Part shown: one piece after another, positions 28,301 to 35,622 of the stretch
Layout: each line of letters starts with the position of its first letter
How positions within the stretch are numbered: position 1 is the first letter of the stretch
Source of the DNA: Chthonomonadales bacterium
GTDB lineage: Bacteria; Armatimonadota; Chthonomonadetes; Chthonomonadales; CAJBBX01
Reading direction: 5' to 3'
DNA: 63,956 bases
NCBI GenBank assembly: GCA_020849275.1
Contig: JADLGO010000012.1
Span: 1 to 63,956 of the forward strand
Position numbers and translations under genes: made by a program
The notes under the pieces: model-generated
What the model saw: the letters and a program-made list of their open reading frames with translations, nothing else
Told to the model about the DNA's origin: nothing
Databases searched by the model: none

Positions 28301-28660
28301 GTTGTAGCTCGTGGGGAGGGCATCCGGCAGGCGGAAGAAGAGCTCGACGGTGGCGCGCTCCGTGTCGAGCCCGAGCACGACCCCGGCCGTGGCGTAGCGC
28401 CCTGGCGCCAGCATCAGCGCCCGCCCGCCAGCCGGCCCGGCTTCCCAGATCGCTTCGCCGCCGCGCATGGCCAGGTCCGCCGGTCCGGCGGCGGCGGCTA
28501 GGCTGCCCTGAAGCGGCCAGAACGCGCACAGCGTGGGCTCCGCCCGAACGGCGGCCGCGTAGGCGTGCTGCCCGTCAGCGGACGCGTCCGCCGACGCGCC
28601 CGCGGCGCCGGCCATCACGGCGCCCGCCGCCCTCAGGAAGTCACGCCGGCTTCTGCCCAT
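25310..28660 (-). CDS. GH116-like (DUF608) glycoside hydrolase with N-terminal LamG-like domain
   Basis: The 1116-residue protein has a twin-arginine signal (SRRDFLRAAG at residues 4-13). Residues about 40-260 form a LamG/concanavalin-like domain (ERATVELFFRLPDA, WRHLAVTSRPDALRLYLDG, NIALYAEAL). A charged coiled-coil linker rich in Arg, Glu and Ala (about 270-300) follows. The catalytic part has GH116 blocks: AIAFPLGGIGAGTLQMNG, an N-terminal beta-sandwich, then the helical barrel with NTLDGELGGSTTWIGSLYLAAL and IDQCLGEWWSRQVG. GH116 includes beta-glucosidases, beta-xylosidases and glucosylceramidases. I chose the ATG at 28660 because it places the Tat motif at the N-terminus. Export suggests action on external glycans. 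Confidence 0.78.
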   Translation of the reverse strand: MGRSRRDFLRAAGAVMAGAAGASADASADGQHAYAAAVRAEPTLCAFWPLQGSLAAAAGPADLAMRGGEAIWEAGPAGGRALMLAPGRYATAGVVLGLDTERATVELFFRLPDALPTSYNPCLAAARASSARTRFSLHVMRDLRALAVWNAQAVSLFTPHEGSLRPGAWRHLAVTSRPDALRLYLDGVECPPVVGILPFNLAQVGLPFQIGASSPSGEEAFPCLLANIALYAEALTPEAIARHVDAAGWRARREHAARERRRRDEERRREQAEAERARRAKIARRLRDPRLFARGEQRVYRGEHLGAIAFPLGGIGAGTLQMNGRAERFSWQVFNNFLGVALPDSFFAVRAGVEGAQPVVRALQTSRAGAFPAVAGLSFRGEYPFAWYDFEDPDLPVRVGLEAFTPLVPLVERDSAMPCAVFSFTVENRAAAPVEVALLAAQQNAVGQNGRDPTLGRAHRGYGGNRGRIIRDAAGVTLHMTSDRPAGDAAAGDMALRACAPRAEGCASSPAPAALHAAFARGAALSGPQEAGPSAAGETLNGALEVSLRLPPGAKGSVRFVLAWHFPNARHGDPEVGWGHEGNRYGLWWPDALAVAREVGERLDELTAETRLYHDTFYRGNLPRWLLDRVGSQVAILRSKTCFWAADGYFGGWEGCGAGAGCCMGSCDHVWHYAQAHARLFPAIARRMREATFGYQFADGGLPHRHPGAQPALDGQCGEILGAYREHLGSADDAWMRALWPRVKRAIEHTIACWDPDEDGMLAGPQLNTLDGELGGSTTWIGSLYLAALGACERLAKHFGDAEAAARFGRIRRVGAANQDRALWNGEYYVQRRDPTPRQDYGDGCHIDQCLGEWWSRQVGIEAHYPAEHVRSALRALVRHNFRPDFHDVTQVPRRFAADGDAGLQMIQWPRGPRPMPTILYGDEVMTGFEYAAAATMVQYGLLREGLMVALAVSDRYDGRLRTGLTPGDTSSWGYSGNPFGDDECGKFYARAMSVWSLLLACQGFTHDGPAGIIGFRPRWRPEDHASFFVAAEGWGLFTQRRSGGVQRSRVELVRGRLRLRRLLLETPRARRPAGVRVALDGAPVPARPAEESGGLAVDLDEVTLRAGQALDVTLE

Positions 28661-28717
28661 GCCCACCCCCCTGCTTCGCCGCAATCCCATGGCACGGTGG
28701 CATGCCGCCCGTCCCGA

Positions 28718-29953
28718 TCAGTCCAGAGAGGTGTCGATCAGGGTGTGCTGGTAGCCCTTCCGTGCCTGGAACGCTCGGCCGAAGAAGTCCGCAAGTCGAT
28801 CGACGTCGCCAGGCTCAGCGATCGCGTCGTACACCCACAGCCGCACGAAGTTGTCTCGCGACCTCCATCTGGGAAGGCTGTGATCCCAGTCCACCCAGCC
28901 CAGACCCGGAACCTGGAACTGGAGGATCGTGTGCTGGGTGGAAAGGTGCGAGCCCGGCGAGACGGCGCTCTGTCCGCGGATCATTCGGGCCGGCACCTTG
29001 CAGGCTCGGAGAAGCGCGACCTCCACGGAGGTGAGGGCTTCGCAGTGCCCGCCCTTTCGCCTGATCACCTCGGACGGGTTATCGGCGCCCGGGGGAGAGC
29101 CGGGCGGGCAGTACTTGAGCTCCGAGTTGACCCAGTCCATCGTCGCCTCGATCGCGCGAATGCCCGTCGCGCCGCCGAATGTGCCGGTCACCGCCAGTAC
29201 CTCGGGCGCGTCAGGGTCGATCGTCGAAGTCGGGATCGGGCTCTTGCTCGCGCCGAGGAAGGACGGGCCCGGGGCGCCGGAGTCCGCCGCGCCCCTTCGC
29301 GCCAGCAGCTCCCTGGCGCTGAAGGGCGTCAGCTTGACCTCCGTGCTGACCCGCACGGGCTCCCCGCCTCTGGCCTTCGCCACGGCGAACGTGTTGCCGT
29401 ACCGGTCGGTTCGCTCCTGCAGGTCCACCACGCCGGTGGCGCTCCAGGCCACTCGCTTCTGGTTCCATGTGTCCAGCGGCTTGGGAAGCCAGAGGGACTC
29501 GCCCGCACGCAGGCGCGTCACCGGGACCTCCCAGACGAGCCGATAGGTCTTGCTGGAGACTCGAGCGACGGCGGCCTGGACGGCGCCGGCAAGCTCACCC
29601 CAGCTCGCACGATCGGCCAGCAGCGTTCGCGCTGCCTTGCGGGCGGTGGCGAACTGACCATCGTCGGCAGCTGCTTCGAGGCAGTTCAGTGCGCTCCAGA
29701 CACACGGGTTCCATTCGTAGTTCCGCAGCGCTACCACAAGCCCCTCGTCGGTGCGTCCCAGGCGGCATAGGGACCAGCTCCACGAACGCACGATGTACTC
29801 GATGCGGCAACCCCCGCGAACCGCCTCCGCGCAGATCCGCTCCATGGCGGCATAGTCCTTGCGATCGCGTGCAGCCTCCATGGCCTTGACGTACTGGACA
29901 GCGGTCGGCCCCTGGTAGAGCAGGACGCACGCAAGGGCAACGGCACCGATCAT
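28718..29953 (-). CDS. Transglutaminase-like domain protein, exported or membrane-anchored
   Basis: The 411-residue protein starts with a hydrophobic leader (MIGAVALACVLLYQ), then a helical TPR-like N-terminal part (about 20-125). The transglutaminase core has the Cys in KGGHCEALTSVEVALLR (Cys304), the His in STQHTILQFQVPGLG (His341) and an Asp in WVDWDHSLP, giving a plausible Cys-His-Asp triad. The ATG at 29953 has an AAAGGAGA Shine-Dalgarno about 7 bases upstream. Bacterial members are often proteases or of unknown role rather than cross-linking enzymes. It is a separate minus-strand gene between the GH116-like gene and rhaM. Confidence 0.8.
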   Translation of the reverse strand: MIGAVALACVLLYQGPTAVQYVKAMEAARDRKDYAAMERICAEAVRGGCRIEYIVRSWSWSLCRLGRTDEGLVVALRNYEWNPCVWSALNCLEAAADDGQFATARKAARTLLADRASWGELAGAVQAAVARVSSKTYRLVWEVPVTRLRAGESLWLPKPLDTWNQKRVAWSATGVVDLQERTDRYGNTFAVAKARGGEPVRVSTEVKLTPFSARELLARRGAADSGAPGPSFLGASKSPIPTSTIDPDAPEVLAVTGTFGGATGIRAIEATMDWVNSELKYCPPGSPPGADNPSEVIRRKGGHCEALTSVEVALLRACKVPARMIRGQSAVSPGSHLSTQHTILQFQVPGLGWVDWDHSLPRWRSRDNFVRLWVYDAIAEPGDVDRLADFFGRAFQARKGYQHTLIDTSLD

Positions 29954-30180
29954 GTCTGGGTCTCCTTTCGAACGTCCTGCTCGAAGCACGCGTGGCTCCG
30001 CGAGGGGCCGGCTCAGCCAGGCGGGAGTCCGGCAGGACCTCCAGTGCCTGACCGCGGGGACCGCAGGAAGGCGCTTGCCGCTGGCCGTCGCGCGCCGGAA
30101 GGACTCGCCGGCGCCGGGCCCGAAACGGGACACCGAGACGGCCCATCCGGGCCACAACCATCGCCGCCGAGGAGATGCCG

Positions 30181-30504
30181 ATGCAGCGAGTGGGCCTGCT
30201 GCTGCGCGTGAAGCCCGAGAAGCTCGATGAGTACCGCGCCCTGCACGAGAACATCTGGCCCGACCTCAAGGCCGAGCTCAAGGCCGCGGGCATGCGCAAC
30301 TACAGCCTCTGGCTGCTCCCGGACGGGAGGGAGTTCGGTTATCTGGAGTGCGACGACTGGCAGGCGACCTGCGACTATCTGGCCACCAGCGCCGTGCACG
30401 AGCGGTGGCAGGCGCTCATGCAGAACTATCTGGACAGCCCGCAGGACACCGGCCAGGGCGGCCAGCCCGTCCAGCTTCTTGAGATGTCGTTCCTGCTCGA
30501 GTAG
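30181..30504 (+). CDS. rhaM: L-rhamnose mutarotase
   Basis: The 107-residue protein belongs to the RhaM/YiiL dimeric alpha-beta barrel family that interconverts the alpha and beta anomers of L-rhamnose. Diagnostic segments are RVGLLLRVKPEKLDEYRALHENIWPDL with its catalytic His, GMRNYSLWLLPDGREFGYLE and the C-terminal WQALMQNY. ATG 30181 was preferred over ATG 30175 because GAGGAG (30169-30174) is 6 bases from the former and abuts the latter. It is alone on the plus strand, convergent with the URO-D-like gene. Confidence 0.93.
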   Translation: MQRVGLLLRVKPEKLDEYRALHENIWPDLKAELKAAGMRNYSLWLLPDGREFGYLECDDWQATCDYLATSAVHERWQALMQNYLDSPQDTGQGGQPVQLLEMSFLLE

Positions 30505-30528
30505 CCCCGCCACGCCGGCCGGGCGGGC

Positions 30529-31620
30529 TCAGCGCGCCCGGCCGTGAGTGCCCCAGCGCGCAACGCGCGCGACCAGCGCGTCCGCCTCCTCGGGCGTCCG
30601 CGCCCAGGTCTTGAGCATCACGCCCTCCGGCCGCAGCGCCTCCATGAAGGTGTCCAGCTCGTCCGGCGCGATGTCGATGTGCAGGTTCTTTCCGCCCTCC
30701 TGAATGCGCCGAAACACGTGCATCCACCGGGAGGCCGGCTCGTTGCCGGCCCCGATGACGTACTGGATGGCGTCCAGCCGCTCGATCTCCAGCAGCGTGT
30801 CCAGGTGCCGCAGCGCCCCCGGGCCATCCAGATGGTAGATGGAGCGGTCAAGCCACTCCACCTCCTCCACGATCTCCTCCAGGAAGAACTCGCGAAACAT
30901 CGGCTCGGACACCATGCAGGAGAAGTCGTTGGATGGGATGTAGTAGCGGCCCTCGGCGCAGAGCGGCAGCCAGCTCGTGGTGATGGTCTGGCCAGCGGCG
31001 CGCATCATCTCGTGCTGCAGCACAAAGAACTGGTAGAAGGTGGGGCGCAGTCGGCCCATCAGAGCGTGAACCTGCTCGGGCGTCTCGGCCAGGTCCACGC
31101 ACAACTGCTGCGGGTCGCGAAGCGAAGCCGCGAGGTCGCCGCCGGGGTGCAGGTCGGTGATTCCGGTAAGGAATCGGCCGCTGCCCACCTCCAGCCCACG
31201 GCGGGTCATCTCCGCGACCGTGCGGACGGCCGAGCTGGCAGGGTCGAACGCCAGGTTCGGCACGTCCGCCCAGTTGCGCAGGATCGGCACGGAGTAGGAT
31301 GTCTCGTTCATGAACTCGAGCGGAGCCCCGAGCGCCGCCGTGAGGACCTCCGGCCCCAGGTTCGGGAAGAAGGCCGGCAGTATCTCACCGCCCCAGTAGG
31401 TGCTCGCGATCCACGCATCGGCGCAGGCGACGGTGTGCTCCACGTCCATCCAGCGCTCGGCGAGCGTGGCGTGCTCCTTGCGCGGCACCGGACGCGGGTT
31501 AGCTGCCGGGGCGGTCACCTGGAGGGTAGGCCGGTCCAGAATCCCCTTCTCCCACCAGGCGGCAATGCGCTCGAAGGCGCGAGCGGCGTCGGGCTTGTAC
31601 TCGAGGCAGAGCTCGTTCAT
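30529..31620 (-). CDS. Uroporphyrinogen decarboxylase (URO-D) superfamily protein
   Basis: The 363-residue protein has the URO-D/MtaA TIM-barrel look: PTLQVTAPAANPRPVP near the N-terminus, PEVLTAALGAPLEF, GITDLHPGGDLAASLRDPQQLCVDLAETPEQVHAL, YIPSNDFSCMVSEPMFREFFLEEI and YHLDGPGALRHLDTLLEI. These paralogues in sugar-rich genomes are not haem enzymes; many are thought to be cobalamin-dependent methyltransferase components or to act on unknown substrates. No corrinoid protein gene is adjacent. The ATG at 31620 has GAGGA just upstream. The function is unassigned. Confidence 0.8.
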   Translation of the reverse strand: MNELCLEYKPDAARAFERIAAWWEKGILDRPTLQVTAPAANPRPVPRKEHATLAERWMDVEHTVACADAWIASTYWGGEILPAFFPNLGPEVLTAALGAPLEFMNETSYSVPILRNWADVPNLAFDPASSAVRTVAEMTRRGLEVGSGRFLTGITDLHPGGDLAASLRDPQQLCVDLAETPEQVHALMGRLRPTFYQFFVLQHEMMRAAGQTITTSWLPLCAEGRYYIPSNDFSCMVSEPMFREFFLEEIVEEVEWLDRSIYHLDGPGALRHLDTLLEIERLDAIQYVIGAGNEPASRWMHVFRRIQEGGKNLHIDIAPDELDTFMEALRPEGVMLKTWARTPEEADALVARVARWGTHGRAR

Positions 31621-31651
31621 CGGTCCTCGATCTCGTGGTGATGCCAGCCTA

Positions 31652-31675
31652 CCTACCTGCCTGCCGGCAGGTAGG
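31652..31675. repeat. Palindromic element P1
   Basis: CCTACCTGCC (31652-31661) and GGCAGGTAGG (31666-31675) form a perfect 10-bp stem with a TGCC loop. It is the best copy of a small palindrome family found in the gaps of 31.6-33.1 kb. Confidence 0.8.
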
Positions 31676-31694
31676 CGTGCGGGCGCAGTCGGTG

Positions 31695-31742
31695 GTGGAA
31701 CCGCCCGAGCATGGCCGAGGCGGATCCACGAAGGGGTTAGAC
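31695..31742. repeat. 48-base hairpin repeat, copy 2
   Basis: This is 46/48 identical to 20735-20782, with the same stem arms and TAGAC tail. It lies between the URO-D-like and CHAP genes, 19 bases after palindrome P1. Confidence 0.85.
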
Positions 31743-31744
31743 GC

Positions 31745-31778
31745 GGAAGCTGTGTCAGACAGGTGTCTGTCCGCTTCC
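31745..31778 (-). terminator. Nested hairpin downstream of the CHAP gene
   Basis: CAGACA (31756-31761) and TGTCTG (31764-31769) pair across GG, and an outer GGAAGC (31745-31750) pairs with GCTTCC (31773-31778). It starts 6 bases after the stop of the minus-strand CHAP gene and could terminate it. Confidence 0.45.
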
Positions 31779-31784
31779 CCCAAC

Positions 31785-32558
31785 TCAGATGCGCGTGGCG
31801 TGCACCTCGCGCTTGTCGTTGTCGACCCGCAGGCGCAGGCCGGCGGACGTGGCCAGGTCGCGGACGGGCGCGTAGGCCTGCCCGTCGATGAGGGTGATCT
31901 GGGTGGTGACCTCGTGCCCGTCGAAGAGCGGCACCTGCTCCTCCTGGTTCCAGCCGACCTCGAAGCCCAGGCGCTGGCCCCAGGCACGCACCGGGCAGAG
32001 TGAGCGGCCGCCGCGAACCGGCATATCGCACAGGAAGTGATCGCCCACGTAGAGCTTGTAGGTGAGCTCGTCGCGCTCCTTCAGCAGGTCGCCCCAGCGC
32101 ACGAACCGGTAGGCGTTGCCGTTGACGCGCTTGCGCGCGAAGACGCCGATCCCCTCGCGGGAGCCGTCGATGTTCGTGTTCCCTTCGATGGTGGAGAACA
32201 CCGACCCGTCGACGGCGGTCACGAAGCCGGTATGGCTTGCGCGATACTCCCCAGCGACGGTGCCGTACCGCAGGAAGACGTCGCCGGCCTGCGGAGTCGA
32301 ATGCAGCACCTCGTTGTCGCGCGCCCAGGCGGCGATGGTCGGGCAGTAGGCCGTGCGCACGAACGGGTTGGGCACGCCCTCGGCGGCCGCGGCCTTGTTG
32401 ACGCACCAGTAGACGAACGCCGCGCACCAGGGATTGCCGGGGCTCACCCCGGCCGTGGTCAGGTACTCGGAGACCCGCGGTCCCCGGTTCTCTCCCTCCT
32501 CGCGGACCCCAAGCTGCGACTTGGCGGTCTCCAGCGCGCGCTGAACCAGTTCCTTCAT
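31785..32558 (-). CDS. CHAP/NlpC-like amidase with C-terminal copper-amine-oxidase-N-like domain
   Basis: The 257-residue protein has an N-terminal CHAP-type cysteine amidase or endopeptidase domain (VSPGNPWCAAFVYWCVNKA, Cys45; PQAGDVFLRYG; RASHTGFVTAVDG with the candidate His; STIEGNTN). The C-terminal 90 residues (PVRAWGQRLGFEVGWNQEEQ, ITLIDGQAYAPVRDLATSAG, VDNDKREVHATR) match the copper amine oxidase N-terminal stalk domain, often attached to peptidoglycan hydrolases. No signal peptide is visible. The ATG at 32558 has AAGGAGA about 7 bases upstream. A cell-wall hydrolase or phage-derived lysin-like role is likely. Confidence 0.82.
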   Translation of the reverse strand: MKELVQRALETAKSQLGVREEGENRGPRVSEYLTTAGVSPGNPWCAAFVYWCVNKAAAAEGVPNPFVRTAYCPTIAAWARDNEVLHSTPQAGDVFLRYGTVAGEYRASHTGFVTAVDGSVFSTIEGNTNIDGSREGIGVFARKRVNGNAYRFVRWGDLLKERDELTYKLYVGDHFLCDMPVRGGRSLCPVRAWGQRLGFEVGWNQEEQVPLFDGHEVTTQITLIDGQAYAPVRDLATSAGLRLRVDNDKREVHATRI

Positions 32559-32598
32559 GGGATCTCTCCTTGCGCCGGCCTTCATGGGCCGGCCTGCC

Positions 32599-32610
32599 TG
32601 CCTGCAGGCA
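32599..32610. repeat. Palindromic element P2
   Basis: TGCCTGCAGGCA is a perfect 12-base palindrome within a longer CCTGCC-rich segment, related to element P1. Confidence 0.5.
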
Positions 32611-32634
32611 TGGTGGCGTGGGTCCCTCGCCTCC

Positions 32635-32704
32635 GAAGCGTAGCGCTCCGCTCGCGACGGCTCGACGGAGCTCGCCGAAGTCGGCAAGCGGAGCGCTGCG
32701 CTTC
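32635..32704. repeat. Long imperfect inverted repeat
   Basis: GAAGCGTAGCGCTCCGCT (32635-32652) pairs with AGCGGAGCGCTGCGCTTC (32687-32704) at 17 of 18 positions across a 34-base loop. It lies between the CHAP and S4 genes and is flanked by palindromes P2 and P3, resembling a small non-autonomous mobile element or folded intergenic repeat. Confidence 0.6.
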
Positions 32705-32733
32705 GCGGGATTCGCGCAAGCTGAGCCCGACTC

Positions 32734-32751
32734 CTGCCTGACGGTAGGCAG
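32734..32751. repeat. Palindromic element P3
   Basis: CTGCCT (32734-32739) and AGGCAG (32746-32751) form a 6-bp stem with a 6-base loop, 12 bases from the S4 gene stop. It is related to P1. Confidence 0.5.
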
Positions 32752-32763
32752 ATCGGGCGCGTG

Positions 32764-33003
32764 TCACCGGCCCGGCGTGCCGTGCTCCGCGACCAGGCGA
32801 ACCAGGACCATGCCGGGAACCGAGACGAGGTCGCCCGGACGCAGCTTGCGGCCGCGGCGAGCCTCCGGCTCGCCGTTGACACGCACACCGCCCTCCGCCA
32901 GGAAGGCGCGCGCACCGCCCCCCGCGTCGATGACGCCCACGAGCTTCAGAAGCTGCCCCAGCGTGACGTGATCGCCACGCACGGCGAAGGTGGCGGGCCG
33001 CAT
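32764..33003 (-). CDS. RNA-binding S4 domain protein
   Basis: The 79-residue protein is essentially one S4 domain: VTLGQLLKLVGVIDAGGGARAFLAEGGVRVNGEPEA gives the helix-turn-helix-like RNA-binding surface and LRPGDLVSV the closing strand. It resembles the YaaA/RlbA-type stand-alone S4 proteins. The ATG at 33003 has GGAGGA about 4-5 bases upstream. The biological target is unknown. It stands between palindromic repeats and the divergent rhaB gene. Confidence 0.85.
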   Translation of the reverse strand: MRPATFAVRGDHVTLGQLLKLVGVIDAGGGARAFLAEGGVRVNGEPEARRGRKLRPGDLVSVPGMVLVRLVAEHGTPGR

Positions 33004-33067
33004 GGCGTCCTCCCGGGCCGGCGCTCCCGGCCGACCCCGTGCTGTTCGGTGGCCCGCCGCCTGGCAC

Positions 33068-33077
33068 CTGCCGGCAG
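33068..33077. repeat. Palindromic element P4
   Basis: CTGCCGGCAG is a perfect 10-base palindrome, a degenerate copy of the P1 core, upstream of the S4 gene. Confidence 0.4.
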
Positions 33078-33195
33078 ACAGCTAGGGGCTTCGGCCGGGT
33101 CTTCCAGGACGCGGGCGTTCACAGGAAACCGCGCGCACCCGGCGAATGACTCCCACGGTGGGCTCGAACGAACCACGCGAGGAGGAGCGCACGCG

Positions 33196-34677
33196 ATGGC
33201 GGCAGACGGCAGGTTTCTCACCTTCGACCTGGGCGCGGAGAGCGGGCGCGCCGTGCTCGGAACCGTGGCCGGCGGCAAGGTCGGCCTGGAGGTCGTGCAC
33301 CGCTTCGCCAACGAACCTCAGTGGACTCTCGGACGCCTCCACTGGGACACGCTGCGCCTCTTCGCCGAGATGAAGCGCGGCCTGGCCCTCTGCGTGCGCG
33401 ACCACGGCCGCGGCCTGGACGGCATCGGCGTGGACACCTGGGGCGTCGACTTCGTCCTCCTCGACCGCAACGACGATCTGCTCGGACTGCCCTACCACTA
33501 CCGCGATCGCCGCACCGACGGCATGATGGAGCGCGCCTTCGCCATCGTGCCGCGCGAGGAAATCTACCGTGCCACGGGCATCCAGTTCATGCAACTCAAC
33601 TCGCTCTTCCAGCTTCTGGCTATGCGTCTGGCCGGGTCCCCGCTTCTGGAAGTGGCGCGCTCCTTCCTGATGACCCCGGACCTGCTCAACTTCTGGCTCA
33701 CCGGGCGCAAGGCGAACGAGCTCACCAACGCCACCACCACGCAGTGCTACGACCCCAGCGCCGGCGCGTGGGCCCGTACGCTGCTGGAGCGCCTTGGCAT
33801 CCCTCACCACTTTCTGGGGGAGGTCGTGCCGCCCGGAACGGTGCTCGGACCCCTGCACGCCACGGTTCGCTCCGAGACGGGCGCCGGCGACGTGCCGGTC
33901 ATCGCGCCCGCGACGCACGACACCGGCTCCGCCGTCGCCGCCGTGCCCGCGCAGGGCCGGGACGGCTGGGCCTACATCAGTTGCGGCACCTGGTCGCTCG
34001 TGGGGCTGGAGGTGCCCGCGCCCGTCATCACGGAGAAGAGCCTGGCCTACAACCTGACCAACGAGGGCGGCGTCGACGGGACCATCCGTCTGCTTCGCAA
34101 CGTGATGGGTCTCTGGCTGCTCCAGGGGTGCCGGCGCGCCTGGGAGCGCGGCGGCCGCGCGTACGGCTACGACGAGCTCTCGCGTATGGCCGCCGGGGCG
34201 CCCGCCTTCGGCGCCCTCGTCGATCCCGACGACCCGGCATTCCTCAACCCCGACGACATGTGCGAGGAGATCGCCGCCTACTGCCGCCGAAGCGGCCAGC
34301 GCGCGCCGGAGGGCGTCGCCGCCACGGTCCGCTGCATCGTGGAGAGCCTGGCGCTGAAGTATCGCTGGGTGCTGGAGCGTCTGGAGGACGCCACCGGGCG
34401 GCGCGTGGAGACGGTGCACATCATCGGAGGCGGCAGCCAGAACGCCCTGCTCTGCCAGGCCACGGCCGACGCCACCGGGCGGCGCGCGCTGGCCGGGCCG
34501 GTGGAGGCCACGGCGCTCGGAAACGTGGTGGCGCAAGCGGTAGCCACGGGGCGCCTCGGCTCCATCGCCGAGGGCCGGGCCATGGTGCGCCGCTCGTTCC
34601 CGCTCGTGGAGTACACGCCGACCGACACGGCGGCCTGGGAAGCGCCCTATGCGCGGCTGGAGAAGGCGCTCGCCTGA
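33196..34677 (+). CDS. rhaB: Rhamnulokinase
   Basis: The 493-residue FGGY-family kinase phosphorylates L-rhamnulose to L-rhamnulose-1-phosphate. FLTFDLGAESGRAVLG is the N-terminal phosphate-binding loop; GIGVDTWGVDFVLLD, PYHYRDRRTDGMME and QFMQLNSLFQL are typical of rhamnulokinases, and HIIGGGSQNALLCQATADA is the adenosine motif. GAGGAGGAG precedes ATG 33196 by about 9 bases. It is followed 105 bases later by the PhyH gene, which may be co-transcribed. No rhamnulose-1-phosphate aldolase gene is adjacent. Confidence 0.94.
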   Translation: MAADGRFLTFDLGAESGRAVLGTVAGGKVGLEVVHRFANEPQWTLGRLHWDTLRLFAEMKRGLALCVRDHGRGLDGIGVDTWGVDFVLLDRNDDLLGLPYHYRDRRTDGMMERAFAIVPREEIYRATGIQFMQLNSLFQLLAMRLAGSPLLEVARSFLMTPDLLNFWLTGRKANELTNATTTQCYDPSAGAWARTLLERLGIPHHFLGEVVPPGTVLGPLHATVRSETGAGDVPVIAPATHDTGSAVAAVPAQGRDGWAYISCGTWSLVGLEVPAPVITEKSLAYNLTNEGGVDGTIRLLRNVMGLWLLQGCRRAWERGGRAYGYDELSRMAAGAPAFGALVDPDDPAFLNPDDMCEEIAAYCRRSGQRAPEGVAATVRCIVESLALKYRWVLERLEDATGRRVETVHIIGGGSQNALLCQATADATGRRALAGPVEATALGNVVAQAVATGRLGSIAEGRAMVRRSFPLVEYTPTDTAAWEAPYARLEKALA

Positions 34678-34782
34678 GACGCTCGGGCAGGGGCACCCAC
34701 AGGCCCCGCCATCGAAGAGAGGATACCACCGCCGGGGCGGGGACCCGCCGCCCCCGGCCGCGCGCAACAACGGAGGTGCGCC

Positions 34783-35610
34783 ATGGCGCTCACACCGCGG
34801 CAGATCGCGTTCTTTGAGACGTTCGGCTACCTGGGATTCCCGGGCCTGCTCCGCGACCGCATCCAGGAGATCGTCGGAGCGTTCGGGGCGGTATGGGGCG
34901 CACGGGGCGGCGGACACGCCGGCAGCCCGCACGACGGCGCCCGCCGCTCCTGCATCGTCCCGTTCATCGACCAGCACGCCACCCTCTGCTCGCTGCTCGA
35001 CGACCCCCGCGTCCTCGGGATCGCCTCGGGCCTGCTTGGTGACGATTTCAACTACATGGGCAGCGACGGCAACTACTACGTCGGCGACACCTCCTGGCAC
35101 TCGGACGGCTGGCACCCCGAGTTCCGGCACCTGAAGATCGCCTTCTACCTGGACCCGCTCGCGCGCGATACGGGCTGCCTGCGCGTCATCCCGGGCAGCC
35201 ACCGCACGGGCGACTCCTACGCCCAGACGCTGCAGGCCGCCTCGCGCAGCGCGGAAGCGTGGGGCGTGGGGGGCGACAGCGTGCCGGCGGTGGCGCTGGA
35301 GACGCAACCGGGCGACGTAGTCTGCTTCAACCACAACACCAAGCACGCCGCGTTCGGCGGAGACGCGTGGCGAAGGATGTTCACCATCAATCTCTGCGAG
35401 CGCTATCCCGACGACCGGCTGGAGGATCTGCGCTCCTACATCGACGGCTTCGCCCGCTTCTGGGTCGACCGCGCCTACGGCGAGACGATGGTCGCGACGG
35501 CCGGACCGGAGCGCATGCGCCACCTGGAGCAGGTGATGGCCAACGACGGGCACCTGGCCGCGCTTTCTGAACGGGCGCGGGCCACCATGCCCGAGCCCGC
35601 GCGCGGGTAG
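34783..35610 (+). CDS. Phytanoyl-CoA dioxygenase (PhyH) family protein
   Basis: The 275-residue protein is a predicted Fe(II)/2-oxoglutarate oxygenase. The metal triad is visible as His106-Ser-Asp108 in SWHSDGWHPE and distal His188 in FNHNTKHAAFGG. FETFGYLGFPGLL at the N-terminus and CLRVIPGSHRTGDSY are characteristic of PhyH proteins. The 2-oxoglutarate-binding Arg is probably in WRRMFTINL. The substrate is unknown. In this phylum PhyH proteins often accompany sugar genes, and its position after rhaB hints at a carbohydrate-derived substrate, which is inference. Confidence 0.85.
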   Translation: MALTPRQIAFFETFGYLGFPGLLRDRIQEIVGAFGAVWGARGGGHAGSPHDGARRSCIVPFIDQHATLCSLLDDPRVLGIASGLLGDDFNYMGSDGNYYVGDTSWHSDGWHPEFRHLKIAFYLDPLARDTGCLRVIPGSHRTGDSYAQTLQAASRSAEAWGVGGDSVPAVALETQPGDVVCFNHNTKHAAFGGDAWRRMFTINLCERYPDDRLEDLRSYIDGFARFWVDRAYGETMVATAGPERMRHLEQVMANDGHLAALSERARATMPEPARG

Positions 35611-35622
35611 CCAGGCGCCAGA

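Noticed and set aside
31652-33077. CRISPR array
   Set aside because: The palindromic copies differ in length, are irregularly spaced and are separated by whole genes; no cas genes are present.
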